Positions 8,574-16,847 of a DNA stretch of 64,000 nucleotides are shown here, one piece after another (positions within the stretch are counted from its first letter, which is position 1; each line of letters starts with the position of its first letter). The DNA is from CAYQEC01 sp964416425 (GTDB lineage Bacteria > Actinomycetota > Acidimicrobiia > Spongiisociales > UBA5794), in contig CAYQEC010000008.1 in NCBI GenBank assembly GCA_964416425.1, forward strand, positions 1 to 64,000. Direction: 5' to 3'. The notes beneath the pieces are model-generated. The model did not search any database. It had not been told where the DNA came from and saw nothing but the letters and a program-made list of their open reading frames with translations. The translations under genes and the position numbers were made by a program.

Positions 8574-8686
8574 GATGAGGTTCCTTCACCGAATTGGCAG
8601 GTCGGGCCAGGGTAGTGCCAGCACTACCGGGGGGCACCGAGCGCGGTGGCGGCCGGCGGCCCGTCCGGAGGGTACCGCACCATGGC

Positions 8687-8731
8687 GGCGAGATCGTGGA
8701 CGGCGAGGTCGTGGACGGCGAGGTCACCGTC
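8687..8731. repeat. Three 15-base direct repeats in the glyA-tsaC gap
   Basis: Units GGCGAGATCGTGGAC, GGCGAGGTCGTGGAC and GGCGAGGTCACCGTC follow one another without gaps between tsaC and glyA. The 15-base period suggests codons, but no plausible gene with a start codon covers them. I see nothing else in this 196-base gap. Confidence 0.55.
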
Positions 8732-8769
8732 GAGGAATGCCGGTGCCGGGCGACTCGGCAGGCGGTCGG

Positions 8770-9333
8770 TCAGGCGCCCCCGATCGGGCCCTCCCGCAAC
8801 ACGAGCGGCGACGGCTCGGTGAGGTCGATGATCGTCGACGCCTGCCCCGCCGGCGCCTCCCCTTCCAGGTAGACCGAGACGGTGTCGCCGAACAAGGCCC
8901 GCGCCTCGACGTCGGTGACGGCGGAGGCCTGGCCGGTGACGTTGGCGGAGGTGACGGCCAGCGGCCCTGCCACCTCCAGCAGCTCCAGGGCCACCGGGTG
9001 CTGCGGGCAGCGCAGACCCACGGTGCGCCGGCCGGAGTGGCCGAGCCAGGTGGGGGCGGTGTCGAGGCGCGGCAGCACCAGGGTGAGGGCGCCCGGCCAG
9101 TGACGCTCGGCCAGGTCGAGGGCGCGGTCGGAGAAAGAGGCGAGGGTCATCCCCTGCTCGATCGAGGCGACCAGGATCGCCAGCGGCTTCACCCCGGGGC
9201 GTCCCTTCAGGGTGAAGATCGCATCCAGGGCATCCTGCCGGAACGGATCGGCAGCCAGCCCGTAGAGGGTGTCCGTCGGGACTCCCACGATCTCACCTCG
9301 CTTGAGGGCGGCCACCGCTTCCTCGATGCTCAT
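8770..9333 (-). CDS. tsaC: Threonylcarbamoyl-AMP synthase (Sua5/YrdC/YwlC family)
   Basis: The enzyme condenses threonine, bicarbonate and ATP to threonylcarbamoyl-AMP, the precursor of the t6A base at position 37 of ANN-reading tRNAs. The 187-residue protein is the single YrdC-domain form without the extra Sua5 C-terminal domain. Visible signatures are VGVPTDTLYGLAADPF near the N-terminus, LKGRPGVKPLAILV, and the VTSANVTGQ motif at about 127-135. It follows prmC by 38 bases in the conserved prfA-prmC-tsaC order. Confidence 0.94.
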   Translation of the reverse strand: MSIEEAVAALKRGEIVGVPTDTLYGLAADPFRQDALDAIFTLKGRPGVKPLAILVASIEQGMTLASFSDRALDLAERHWPGALTLVLPRLDTAPTWLGHSGRRTVGLRCPQHPVALELLEVAGPLAVTSANVTGQASAVTDVEARALFGDTVSVYLEGEAPAGQASTIIDLTEPSPLVLREGPIGGA

Positions 9334-9371
9334 GTCGTCTCCTCGAACCGGGAACCGCTGTCCCTTCCAAA

Positions 9372-10205
9372 CTAGTCGCCGCCTGCGATTGATTTGGAGA
9401 GTGTCCCGACCACGAAGCGGGGACGGCCGGCGAGATCGTTCCCGATCTCACCCCCGAAGGCGGCGAACAGGTCCCGGGCCCGTTCCGAGCGGAACTCGCT
9501 GACCTCGCACACCACGACGCCGCCCGGGCGGAGCCACTCCCCCACCTCGGCGGCGATGCGAGCCAGCACCTCGTCGCCGGTGGGCCCCGCCACCAGGGCG
9601 CCGGCGGGCTCGTGGTCCCGCACGTCGGGCGGGAGTCCGTCGTACTCGTAGGCGGCCAGGTACGGGGGGTTGGCGACCACCAGGTCGACCCGGCCCCGCA
9701 GCCGATCCGGCAACGGCGCGAACAGATCGCCGTGCCGCAGGTGCACCTGCGAAAGCCCGGTACGGGTTGCGTTCTCTCTCGCCAGGTCGAGGGCCGCGGC
9801 GGAGACGTCGGTGGCGTACACCACGGCGCCGGGGAAGGCGTGCTGCAGCGCCAGTGCCAGGTTGCCGCACCCGGTGCAGAGGTCGACGACGATCGGGGCG
9901 GGACGCCCCTCCAGCGCCGCCACCGCCATCTCCCAGAGCTGCTCGGTCTCGGGCCGCGGGATGAGGGCGCGCCGATCCACCACCAGGTCGAGCGGACCGA
10001 ACTGCACCGACCCCTCGAGGTACTGGAGCGGTTCACCGCCCCGCCGTGCCTCGGCCCGGCGAAGGAACTCGGCGGCGGCCTCCGCCGCAACCTCCTCGCC
10101 GGTCAACAGCGCCACCCGGGTGCGCCCTGTCACCGCCTGGAGCAGCCGCTCCGCCTCGTGGCGGGGCAGGCCCGACTCGGCGATGAGGATCTGCGGAGCA
10201 GTCAT
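9372..10205 (-). CDS. prmC: Peptide chain release factor N5-glutamine methyltransferase
   Basis: PrmC methylates the glutamine of the GGQ motif of release factors RF1 and RF2, which raises termination efficiency. The 277-residue protein shows the helical N-terminal substrate domain, a SAM-binding VVDLCTGCGNLALAL motif (about 106-120) and the catalytic NPPY tetrapeptide at about 179-182. The gene directly follows its substrate gene prfA with a gap of 38 bases. Confidence 0.95.
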   Translation of the reverse strand: MTAPQILIAESGLPRHEAERLLQAVTGRTRVALLTGEEVAAEAAAEFLRRAEARRGGEPLQYLEGSVQFGPLDLVVDRRALIPRPETEQLWEMAVAALEGRPAPIVVDLCTGCGNLALALQHAFPGAVVYATDVSAAALDLARENATRTGLSQVHLRHGDLFAPLPDRLRGRVDLVVANPPYLAAYEYDGLPPDVRDHEPAGALVAGPTGDEVLARIAAEVGEWLRPGGVVVCEVSEFRSERARDLFAAFGGEIGNDLAGRPRFVVGTLSKSIAGGD

Positions 10206-10243
10206 GGCTGGAAGGGTAGGCCGCGGGGTGCCGCCCGCCGCGG

Positions 10244-11323
10244 TCAGGTCTCCTCAGCGAGCCGCTCGGCGGCATCACGGGCGTTGAGGGCGAGGTGGAA
10301 CTCGTCGAGGTCGCCGTCGAGGACCTCCGGCAGCGAGTGGACGGTGACCCCCACCCGGTGATCCGTCACCCGGTTCTCCTTGAAGTTGTAGGTGCGGATC
10401 TTCTCGGCCCGCTCCCCCGTCCCCACCTGGGCCTTGCGGGCCACGGACCGCTCCCCGAGCTGCTCGGCGAGCTGCCGCTGGTAGAGGCGGGCCCGTAGCA
10501 CCCGCAACGCCTTCAGCTTGTTCTGGAGCTGGGACTTCTCGTCCTGGCAGGAGACGACGATGCCGGACGGCTTGTGGGTGATGCGCACCGCAGAATCGGT
10601 GGTGTTGACCGACTGCCCGCCCGGGCCCTGGGACCGCATCGTCTCGATCTCGAGATCCCCGTCCTGGATGTCGACCTCGACGTCCTCCACCTCGGGAAGC
10701 ACCGCCACGGTGGCGATCGAGGTGTGGATCCGGCCCTGCGACTCGGTCTTCGGCACCCGCTGCACCCGGTGCGGGCCCGCCTCCCACTTCAGGCGGGAGT
10801 AGGCGCCCTTCCCCTTGACGGCGAACGTCGCCTCCTTGACCCCCCCGCCGTCGGTGGGCGAGACGCTGATCGACTCGATCGTCCAGCCGTGACGCTCCGC
10901 GAAGCGTTCGAACATCCGGTAGAGGTCGGCCGCCCACAGCGCCGCCTCCTCCCCCCCGACCGCAGCCCGCAGCTCCACGATGACGTCCTTGTCGTCGTTG
11001 GGGTCACGGGGCACGAGCATCGACTGCAGCTCCAGCTCGAGCCGCTCCAGCTCGACCCGCTGCTCCCGGGCCACCGTCTCCAGGTAGTCCCGCATCTCCG
11101 GGTCGGACTCCTGCGAGACCAGTTCCTCGGCTTCGGCCAGCTCCCTCGCCCCGGCGCGGTGCCGCTGGAAGGCGTCGACGACGGGCTTGAGCTGGGCATG
11201 CCGAATCGAGATCTCGCGGTAGCGGTCCTGGTCGGCGAACACGTCGGGTGCGGCGAGCTGTTCGAGAGTCTCGACGTAGGCCTGCTCGACCTCCTCGAGC
11301 TTGCCGACGAGCCGCTCATCCAT
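10244..11323 (-). CDS. prfA: Peptide chain release factor 1
   Basis: RF1 reads UAA and UAG stop codons and triggers peptide release. The 359 residues carry the codon-reading tripeptide region VQRVPKTESQGRIHTS, with Pro191-Lys-Thr193 fitting the P-x-T pattern of RF1 and not the SPF of RF2, and the catalytic GGQ at about 235-237 within SQGPGGQSVNTTDSAVR. Its first codons overlap the end of the DUF1385 gene by 8 bases. Confidence 0.98.
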   Translation of the reverse strand: MDERLVGKLEEVEQAYVETLEQLAAPDVFADQDRYREISIRHAQLKPVVDAFQRHRAGARELAEAEELVSQESDPEMRDYLETVAREQRVELERLELELQSMLVPRDPNDDKDVIVELRAAVGGEEAALWAADLYRMFERFAERHGWTIESISVSPTDGGGVKEATFAVKGKGAYSRLKWEAGPHRVQRVPKTESQGRIHTSIATVAVLPEVEDVEVDIQDGDLEIETMRSQGPGGQSVNTTDSAVRITHKPSGIVVSCQDEKSQLQNKLKALRVLRARLYQRQLAEQLGERSVARKAQVGTGERAEKIRTYNFKENRVTDHRVGVTVHSLPEVLDGDLDEFHLALNARDAAERLAEET

Positions 11324-12305
11324 CTCCGGGCGCCCCCTCGACCCCGACGGGGGGTTCGGCGGAGGAGGCAGGCAACGGTGGGTCGTACTCGGCGAGCAGC
11401 GCAGCCCCCTCCACCGGGCCGCGGCCCCGCACCCCGGCCAGCTCGTCCTCGTCGAGGGCCGCCAGCAAACTGGCGATCGCCACCTCGATCATCGGCTCCT
11501 CCGGTTGGCTGGTCGTGATCGCCTGCAGCCAGATGCCGGGCCGGTTCGCCCAGGCCATCCACGCCTGCTTCGAGCCGAGGCGGAGCACCTCGTAGGAGAG
11601 GCCGGCGATGACAGGGAGCAACAGCAGGCGGGAGATCACCTGCCACAGGAACGGCAGCGGCGCCAGGGCGAGGAACACCACGAACGCCACCATGCCGACG
11701 ATGAGGATGAACGAGGTACCGCAGCGGGGATGGCGCGGGCTGTAGCGCACCACGTGCGAGACGGTGAGCGGGTCGCCCGCCTCGTAGGCGTGGATCGTCA
11801 TGTGCTCGGCGCCGTGGTACTGGAACACCCGCTGGATGTCCTTCGCCTGGGAGATCGCCCAGATGTAGAGCACGATCAGGGCCATCCGGATCACCCCGTC
11901 CAGCAGCACGAACGCCAGGGACGAGTCCCCGAGGAGCCCCCGCAACCAGTGGGCGGCGAGCACCGGGACCACCACGAACACGGCGACGGCGAGCAGCACC
12001 GCCAGCACCATGGTGAAGGCGGCCTGGCCCCGGGTGATCTCCTCCTCTTCCTCGCCGGCCTTCTGGGCCGACCAGGAGAGGGCGCGGAAGCCGAGGGTCA
12101 ACGATTCGATCAGCACCAGGATCCCGCGGATGAACGGGAATCGGGCCAGCGGGGAACGCTCGCTGAGGCGGGGCAGCTCGTTGCGCTGCGCCTCGATGAC
12201 ACCGTCGGGGCGCCGCACCGCGACCGCCCACGCCGAGGGGGCGCGCATCATGACCCCTTCGAGAACGGCCTGTCCGCCCACGGTGGCACCCGGTGGGCGG
12301 CTCAC
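11316..12305 (-). CDS. DUF1385 (YqhQ-like) multi-pass membrane protein
   Basis: The 329-residue protein starts with the family signature VGGQAVLEGVMMRAP and also contains the conserved FQYHGAEHMTIHAYEAGDPLT and YSPRHPRCGTSF segments, with several transmembrane helices between (for instance AFTMVLAVLLAVAVFVVVPV). These are hallmarks of DUF1385, a family of unknown biochemical role found beside rpmE and prfA in many Gram-positive bacteria. The acidic C-terminal 40 residues are not conserved. It starts one base after rpmE and overlaps prfA by 8 bases. Confidence 0.93.
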   Translation of the reverse strand: MSRPPGATVGGQAVLEGVMMRAPSAWAVAVRRPDGVIEAQRNELPRLSERSPLARFPFIRGILVLIESLTLGFRALSWSAQKAGEEEEEITRGQAAFTMVLAVLLAVAVFVVVPVLAAHWLRGLLGDSSLAFVLLDGVIRMALIVLYIWAISQAKDIQRVFQYHGAEHMTIHAYEAGDPLTVSHVVRYSPRHPRCGTSFILIVGMVAFVVFLALAPLPFLWQVISRLLLLPVIAGLSYEVLRLGSKQAWMAWANRPGIWLQAITTSQPEEPMIEVAIASLLAALDEDELAGVRGRGPVEGAALLAEYDPPLPASSAEPPVGVEGAPGDG

Positions 12306-12306
12306 G

Positions 12307-12606
12307 TCACTCCTCCGCGGAGTCGGCGTCGCCAGCCTTGGCGGTGCGTGCGGTGTCGACGCCCACCTTGGCGTAGCGACGGCGGAAACGCTCCACCCGG
12401 CCTCCCGAGTCCACCAGGATCTGCTTGCCGGTGTAGAACGGATGGCTGGCGCTCGAGATCTCGACGCGGGCGAGCGGGTAGGTGTTGCCGTCCTCCCACT
12501 CGATCGTCTCGTTGGTCTCGATCGTCGATCGGGTCAGGAACGCAAAATCCGACGACGTGTCCTGGAATACGACCGGTCGGTAGTTGGGATGGATACCGGG
12601 CTTCAA
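12307..12606 (-). CDS. rpmE2: 50S ribosomal protein L31, type B (no zinc motif)
   Basis: The 99-residue protein begins MKPGIHPNYRPVVFQDTSSD and contains SSASHPFYTGKQ, which fit the type B (C-minus) L31 proteins; there is not one cysteine, so the zinc ribbon of type A is absent. About 20 residues of acidic tail extend beyond the usual end. It sits between rho and prfA, the standard location of the main L31 gene, so it may be the only L31 and not a zinc-starvation substitute. Confidence 0.93.
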   Translation of the reverse strand: MKPGIHPNYRPVVFQDTSSDFAFLTRSTIETNETIEWEDGNTYPLARVEISSASHPFYTGKQILVDSGGRVERFRRRYAKVGVDTARTAKAGDADSAEE

Positions 12607-12654
12607 CGCATCAACTCCTCGTTGCCGGACGGCACTGTAGTGCGCCTCCCCGGC

Positions 12655-14196
12655 TCACTGGCCGGCGCTCTCGGCGATGGCCGCCAGGAACTCGGCGTTG
12701 GACTTGGTGCTCTTGAGCCGGTCGATGAGCAGCTCGAGGGCGGCTCCCGACTCCAGCGCCAGCAGCACCCGGCGCAGCTTCCACACCTGGGCCAGCTCGG
12801 CCGGGTCGAACAGCAGCTCCTCCCGGCGGGTGCCGGAGGCCTCGATGTCGATCGCCGGGTAGATCCGCCTGTCGGCCAGCTTGCGGTCCAGCCGCAACTC
12901 CATGTTGCCGGTGCCCTTGAACTCCTCGAAGATCACCTCGTCCATCCGGGACCCGGTCTCGACCAGCGCCGTGCCGAGGATGGTGAGGCTGCCGCCCTCC
13001 TCGATGTTGCGGGCGGCGCCGAAGAACCGCTTCGGCGGGTAGAGGGCAGTCGAGTCGACGCCACCGGAGAGGATGCGGCCCGACGCCGGGGTCGCCAGGT
13101 TGTGGGCCCGGGCGAGCCGGGTGATGGAGTCGAGCAGCACCACGACGTCCTGGCCCGCCTCGACCAGCCGCTTGGCTCGCTCGATCGCCAGCTCCGACAC
13201 CTGGGTGTGCTCCTCGGCGGGACGGTCGAAGGTGGAGTAGACCACCTCGCCCTTGACCGAGCGCTGCATGTCGGTGACCTCTTCCGGCCGCTCGTCGACC
13301 AGCACCACCATCAGGTGGCATTCGGGGTTGTTGGCCGTGATCGAGTTGGCGATCTCCTTGAGCACCGTCGTCTTCCCGGCCTTGGGCGGGGAGACGATCA
13401 GCCCGCGCTGACCCTTGCCGATCGGGGCGATGAGATCGACGATCCGGGGCAGGATGTGGTTCGACTGTCCCGCGACCTCCAGATGAAGTCGGATGTCGGG
13501 GAACAGCGGCGTGAGTTCGGCGAAACGGACCCGCTGCCGGGCCTGCTCCGGGTCGGCGCCGTTGATGGTGACCACCCGCATCAGGGCGGGGAACTTCTCC
13601 TGGGCCCGGGCAGGCCGGATCGGACCGGTGCAGATGTCGCCCTTGCGGAGCTTGTGCTTCCGCACCTGGTTGGCGGCGACGTAGACGTCCTTCTCGCCCG
13701 GCAGGTAGCCGGTGCAGCGCAGGAAGCCGTAGCCCTCGGGGAGGATGTCGAGGATGCCCTCACGCACCTCGAGTTCGGATTCGTCGATCTGTTCCGACGG
13801 CCCGCGGCCCCCCCCTCGCCGCCGGCGCCGGCTGCGGTTGCTGCCCTGGCGGTCGTCCTGCTGGTCGGAGCCGCCGCCCTGGCGGTCCCCCGAGCTGCGG
13901 TTGTCCGATCGGTCGCCGCCGTCGCCATGCTCGTCGCGGTCGCGGTCGCGGTCGCGGTCACGGTCGCGGTCACGGTCACGGTCACGGTCACGGTCGCCGT
14001 CGTCGTTGCGGACGACTTCCTCGGCGGGCGGGGTAGGCATCGCCTCGGGCAGCATCGCCTCTTCGAACTTCTCGGATTCGATGATGGCGGCAATGAGCTT
14101 GGACTTCTGGAGACCCTCGTGATTCACGTCGACCGTGCTTGCCATGTCACGGAGCTCGTCGAGTCCAAGCTCCTGCATTCTGGCTCGTGTGGTCAT
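12655..14196 (-). CDS. rho: Transcription termination factor Rho with Asp-Arg insert
   Basis: Rho is the hexameric RNA helicase that ends untranslated transcripts. The 513 residues comprise the N-terminal Rho_N helical domain (1-45), a long low-complexity region (about 55-135), the cold-shock-like RNA-binding domain (GILDILPEGYGFLR onward) and the ATPase domain with Walker A (SPPKAGKTTVLKEI) and the VVLLDSITRLARAHN segment. The insert contains Asp68 followed by ten Arg-Asp pairs (69-88), then Gly/Gln-rich and Arg-rich stretches. Actinobacterial Rho often carries such inserts, but this repeat is unusually regular. Confidence 0.97.
   Translation of the reverse strand: MTTRARMQELGLDELRDMASTVDVNHEGLQKSKLIAAIIESEKFEEAMLPEAMPTPPAEEVVRNDDGDRDRDRDRDRDRDRDRDRDRDEHGDGGDRSDNRSSGDRQGGGSDQQDDRQGSNRSRRRRRGGGRGPSEQIDESELEVREGILDILPEGYGFLRCTGYLPGEKDVYVAANQVRKHKLRKGDICTGPIRPARAQEKFPALMRVVTINGADPEQARQRVRFAELTPLFPDIRLHLEVAGQSNHILPRIVDLIAPIGKGQRGLIVSPPKAGKTTVLKEIANSITANNPECHLMVVLVDERPEEVTDMQRSVKGEVVYSTFDRPAEEHTQVSELAIERAKRLVEAGQDVVVLLDSITRLARAHNLATPASGRILSGGVDSTALYPPKRFFGAARNIEEGGSLTILGTALVETGSRMDEVIFEEFKGTGNMELRLDRKLADRRIYPAIDIEASGTRREELLFDPAELAQVWKLRRVLLALESGAALELLIDRLKSTKSNAEFLAAIAESAGQ
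13933..13992. repeat. Ten tandem hexamers encoding Arg-Asp pairs in rho
   Basis: Ten units of GTCGCG or GTCACG follow in perfect register on the plus strand, which read as CGCGAC/CGTGAC (Arg-Asp) in rho. Only one base varies between units and it is silent in the arginine codon. A six-base microsatellite of this kind can gain or lose units without shifting the frame. Confidence 0.9.
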
Positions 14197-14380
14197 CGGG
14201 TGTATACCCCTTTCGACAGCTGAAGGCGACGGTCCCTCACAGCCTTCGGAGTCGTGCCTGATCCTGCGACTCGATGTGTTCCCGTGCGTGCGGAGGCGGG
14301 GCCATGGAGGCTTTGGGGGGTCCCCAGTACCGCATCACGCAACCGCGTCGGGAGGTGGAATGGATACCGATCCGAGCGAT
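14197..14380 (-). other. Long untranslated leader of rho
   Basis: About 180 bases separate the rho start codon from its likely promoter, with no open frame that I trust. The stretch contains an AGGG-rich segment and GGGG/CCCC runs that could pair. Rho genes are autoregulated by attenuation in several bacteria, so a leader of this length would fit, but no defined element is visible. Confidence 0.35.
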
Positions 14381-14408
14381 AGTTTACTTGCGCACCCGAG
14401 CTTGGCAA
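14381..14408 (-). promoter_or_regulatory. Putative rho promoter
   Basis: The minus strand reads TTGCCA (14408-14403), 16 bases, then TAAACT (14386-14381), a plausible housekeeping promoter in an otherwise very GC-rich stretch. It lies just after the thrC stop region, so rho and the genes below it can be transcribed separately from argS-lysA-hom-thrC. Confidence 0.5.
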
Positions 14409-14445
14409 GCCATACCGGACCCGAGACGGGGCAGGTGGACGGGCT

Positions 14446-15471
14446 TCAACTCCAGCCGAGCACGTCGAGCACGGCGTCGAGCAGCGGCGGCACCGTCTCC
14501 AGCTCCCCGAAACCGGCGATGGCGGTGTCGGGATCCTTCAGCCCGTGGCCGGTCAAGGTGCACACCACCGGCCCCTCCGGCAACTCGTGGCGGTACTTGA
14601 GGATGCCGGCGATCGGCGCCGCCGACGCCGGCTCGCAGAACACCCCCTCCTCGCTGGCGGCGAACCGGTAGGCGGCGAGGATCTCCTCGTCGGTGACGGC
14701 CTCGATCCGGCCCTCCGACTCGTCGCGAGCGTTGATCGCCCCCGCCCACGACGCCGGGTTGCCGATCCGGATGGCGGTCGCCACCGTCTCCGGCTCGTCG
14801 ACGATCTCGCCGCTGACCAGCGGGGCGGCTCCCGCCGCCTGGAACCCCCACATGCGGGGCGAAGTATCCACTGCGGTGTACCCGGCCCAGTAGGCGGTGA
14901 TGTTGCCGGCGTTGCCCACCGGGAGGGCGTGCACCGCCGGCGCCTCGCCAAGCACGTCGACGATCTCCCAGGCCGCGGTCTGCTGGCCGGCGATCCGGTA
15001 CGGGTTGATCGAGTTGACGAGGGCCACGTCGTGAGTGGAGGTCAGCTCGAGCACGAGCGCCAGGGCGTCGTCGAAGTTGCCGTCGATCGGCACGATGGTG
15101 GCGCCGTGCACGATCGCCTGCGCCAGCTTGCCGCGGGCGATCTTGCCGGCGGGCAGGATGACGATACAGGCGATCCCGGCCCGGGCCGCGTAGGCGGCAG
15201 CCGATGCCGCGGTGTTCCCGGTGGAGGCGCAGGCCACGGCGCGGGCCCCGCCCTCCAGCGCCTTCGAGACCGCCATCGTCATGCCGCGGTCCTTGAACGA
15301 CCCGGTCGGGTTGGCCCCGTCGTACTTGAGGTACACCTCCCGGCCCACCTCGGCGGAGAGCTTCTCGGCCGGGATGAGCGGGGTGTTGCCCTCCAGCAGG
15401 GTCACCACCGGGGTGGCGTCGGTGACCGGGAGCCGGTCGCCGTACTCGGCGATGAGGCCACCCCAGCTCAT
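14446..15471 (-). CDS. thrC: Threonine synthase
   Basis: This PLP enzyme makes threonine from phosphohomoserine. With the ATG at 15469-15471 it has 341 residues and overlaps the hom stop by 4 bases (ATGA); the longer open frame upstream is the hom gene read in another frame. Motifs include the PLP lysine in NPTGSFKDRGM, the STGNTAASAAAYAARAG phosphate region and VGNAGNITAYW. Its substrate requires homoserine kinase (thrB), usually the next gene in actinobacteria, but none follows here; rho does. Confidence 0.96.
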   Translation of the reverse strand: MSWGGLIAEYGDRLPVTDATPVVTLLEGNTPLIPAEKLSAEVGREVYLKYDGANPTGSFKDRGMTMAVSKALEGGARAVACASTGNTAASAAAYAARAGIACIVILPAGKIARGKLAQAIVHGATIVPIDGNFDDALALVLELTSTHDVALVNSINPYRIAGQQTAAWEIVDVLGEAPAVHALPVGNAGNITAYWAGYTAVDTSPRMWGFQAAGAAPLVSGEIVDEPETVATAIRIGNPASWAGAINARDESEGRIEAVTDEEILAAYRFAASEEGVFCEPASAAPIAGILKYRHELPEGPVVCTLTGHGLKDPDTAIAGFGELETVPPLLDAVLDVLGWS

Positions 15472-16757
15472 GCTTCGGCGCTCTCGACCCGGATCACCGC
15501 GCCCACCGACCGCACCTCGTCGAGGTCGTGGAGTGACTGCACCGCGGCCCGTTGCCGCACCTCGGGCGCCCGGTGGGTGACGATGAGCAGCACCGCCCCC
15601 TCCCCCTCCCCCTCCTGGCGCACCGACTTGATGCTGACGTCGGCCCGGCCGAACTCGCCGGCGATGCGGGACAGCACCCCAGGCCGGTCGGCGACCTCGA
15701 GGCGCACGTACCACTTGGTGGTGATGTCCCCGAAGTCGACGAGGGCGCTCGGGGAGAACTGGATCCGCGGGGCGACCTGCGCCCCGGCCAGCAGCTCCCG
15801 GGCCGCGTCGATGACGTCTCCCAGCACCGCGGTGGCGGTCGGCTCGCCGCCGGCGCCCGGCCCGGCGAAGAGCAGCTCGCCGATCGAGGGGCCCTCGATG
15901 AAGATGGCGTTGGTGGCGCCCCGGATCGTCGCCAGGGGATGGTCGGCGGGGAGCATGGCGGGATGCACCCGGGCGCTCACCCCGGCGGGGGTGCGCACCG
16001 CGAAGGCGAGCAGCTTGACGACGTAACCCAGCTCGGCGGCGTAGGCGAGATCCTCGGCGGAGAGGTTCTCGATGCCCTCGTGGTAGACCTGGTCGGGGCC
16101 CACCCAGGTGCCGAAGGCGAGACTGGCGAGGATGGCCGCCTTGTCGGCGGCGTCGGCGCCGGAGACGTCGGCGGTCGGGTCGGGCTCGGCGTAGCCGAGC
16201 TCCTGGGCCTCGGCGAGCGCCGTGGCGTAGTCGGCGCCTTCCTCGGCCATCTTGGTGAGGATGAAGTTGGTGGTGCCGTTGACGATGCCGACGACCCGTT
16301 CCACCTGCTCGCCCGCCAAGGTCTCCGACAGCGGCCGGATGATCGGGATGCCGCCGCCCACCGCCGCCTCGAACAGGAGCGACACTCCGCTCTCCTCGGC
16401 GGCGGCGATCAACTCCGGGCCCCGGGCCGCGATGAGGGCCTTGTTGGCGGTGACGACCGGCTTCCCGGCGCGCAAGGCGGAGAGGACGAGATCGCCGGCC
16501 GGCGTCTGCCCACCCATCACCTCGACGATGAGCTGCACCGCGGGATCCGCCACGACCGCGGCCGGGTCGGACGTGAGCAGCTCGGCGGGGAGGTCGAAGG
16601 CACGGCGCTTGGCGGGATCACGGACCGCGACCCGGCGCACCTGGAGGTCGAGGCCGGTCTTGGTGGCGATGGCGTCATGCTCCTGGACGAGGCGACGAAT
16701 CAGCGTGCCTCCGATGGTGCCCGCTCCGAGGAGCCCGATGCCGACGGTGGTGTCCAT
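15468..16757 (-). CDS. hom: Homoserine dehydrogenase with ACT domain
   Basis: It reduces aspartate semialdehyde to homoserine, the branch toward threonine and methionine. The 429 residues show the N-terminal NAD(P)-binding GIGLLGAGTIGGTLIRRL, the catalytic-domain segments VGGGIPIIRPL and NGTTNFILTKM, and a C-terminal ACT regulatory domain (about 350-429, starting WYVRLEVADRPGVLSRIAGE), which is the usual site of threonine feedback control. It overlaps thrC by 4 bases and is 90 bases from lysA. Confidence 0.97.
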   Translation of the reverse strand: MDTTVGIGLLGAGTIGGTLIRRLVQEHDAIATKTGLDLQVRRVAVRDPAKRRAFDLPAELLTSDPAAVVADPAVQLIVEVMGGQTPAGDLVLSALRAGKPVVTANKALIAARGPELIAAAEESGVSLLFEAAVGGGIPIIRPLSETLAGEQVERVVGIVNGTTNFILTKMAEEGADYATALAEAQELGYAEPDPTADVSGADAADKAAILASLAFGTWVGPDQVYHEGIENLSAEDLAYAAELGYVVKLLAFAVRTPAGVSARVHPAMLPADHPLATIRGATNAIFIEGPSIGELLFAGPGAGGEPTATAVLGDVIDAARELLAGAQVAPRIQFSPSALVDFGDITTKWYVRLEVADRPGVLSRIAGEFGRADVSIKSVRQEGEGEGAVLLIVTHRAPEVRQRAAVQSLHDLDEVRSVGAVIRVESAEA

Positions 16758-16847
16758 GAACGGCGACGATAGCCGGGGCGGCAGGCAGGCAGAAGCCGGA
16801 GGGGACGCCGCCGGGCCCGGGCCGGTCCCACCGGGGGTGAGGTGCGC

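Noticed and set aside
8620..8769. Minus-strand frame over the 15-base repeats (DLAVHDLAVHDLAAM…)
   Set aside because: No acceptable start codon or ribosome site is found, and it would begin inside tsaC in another frame.
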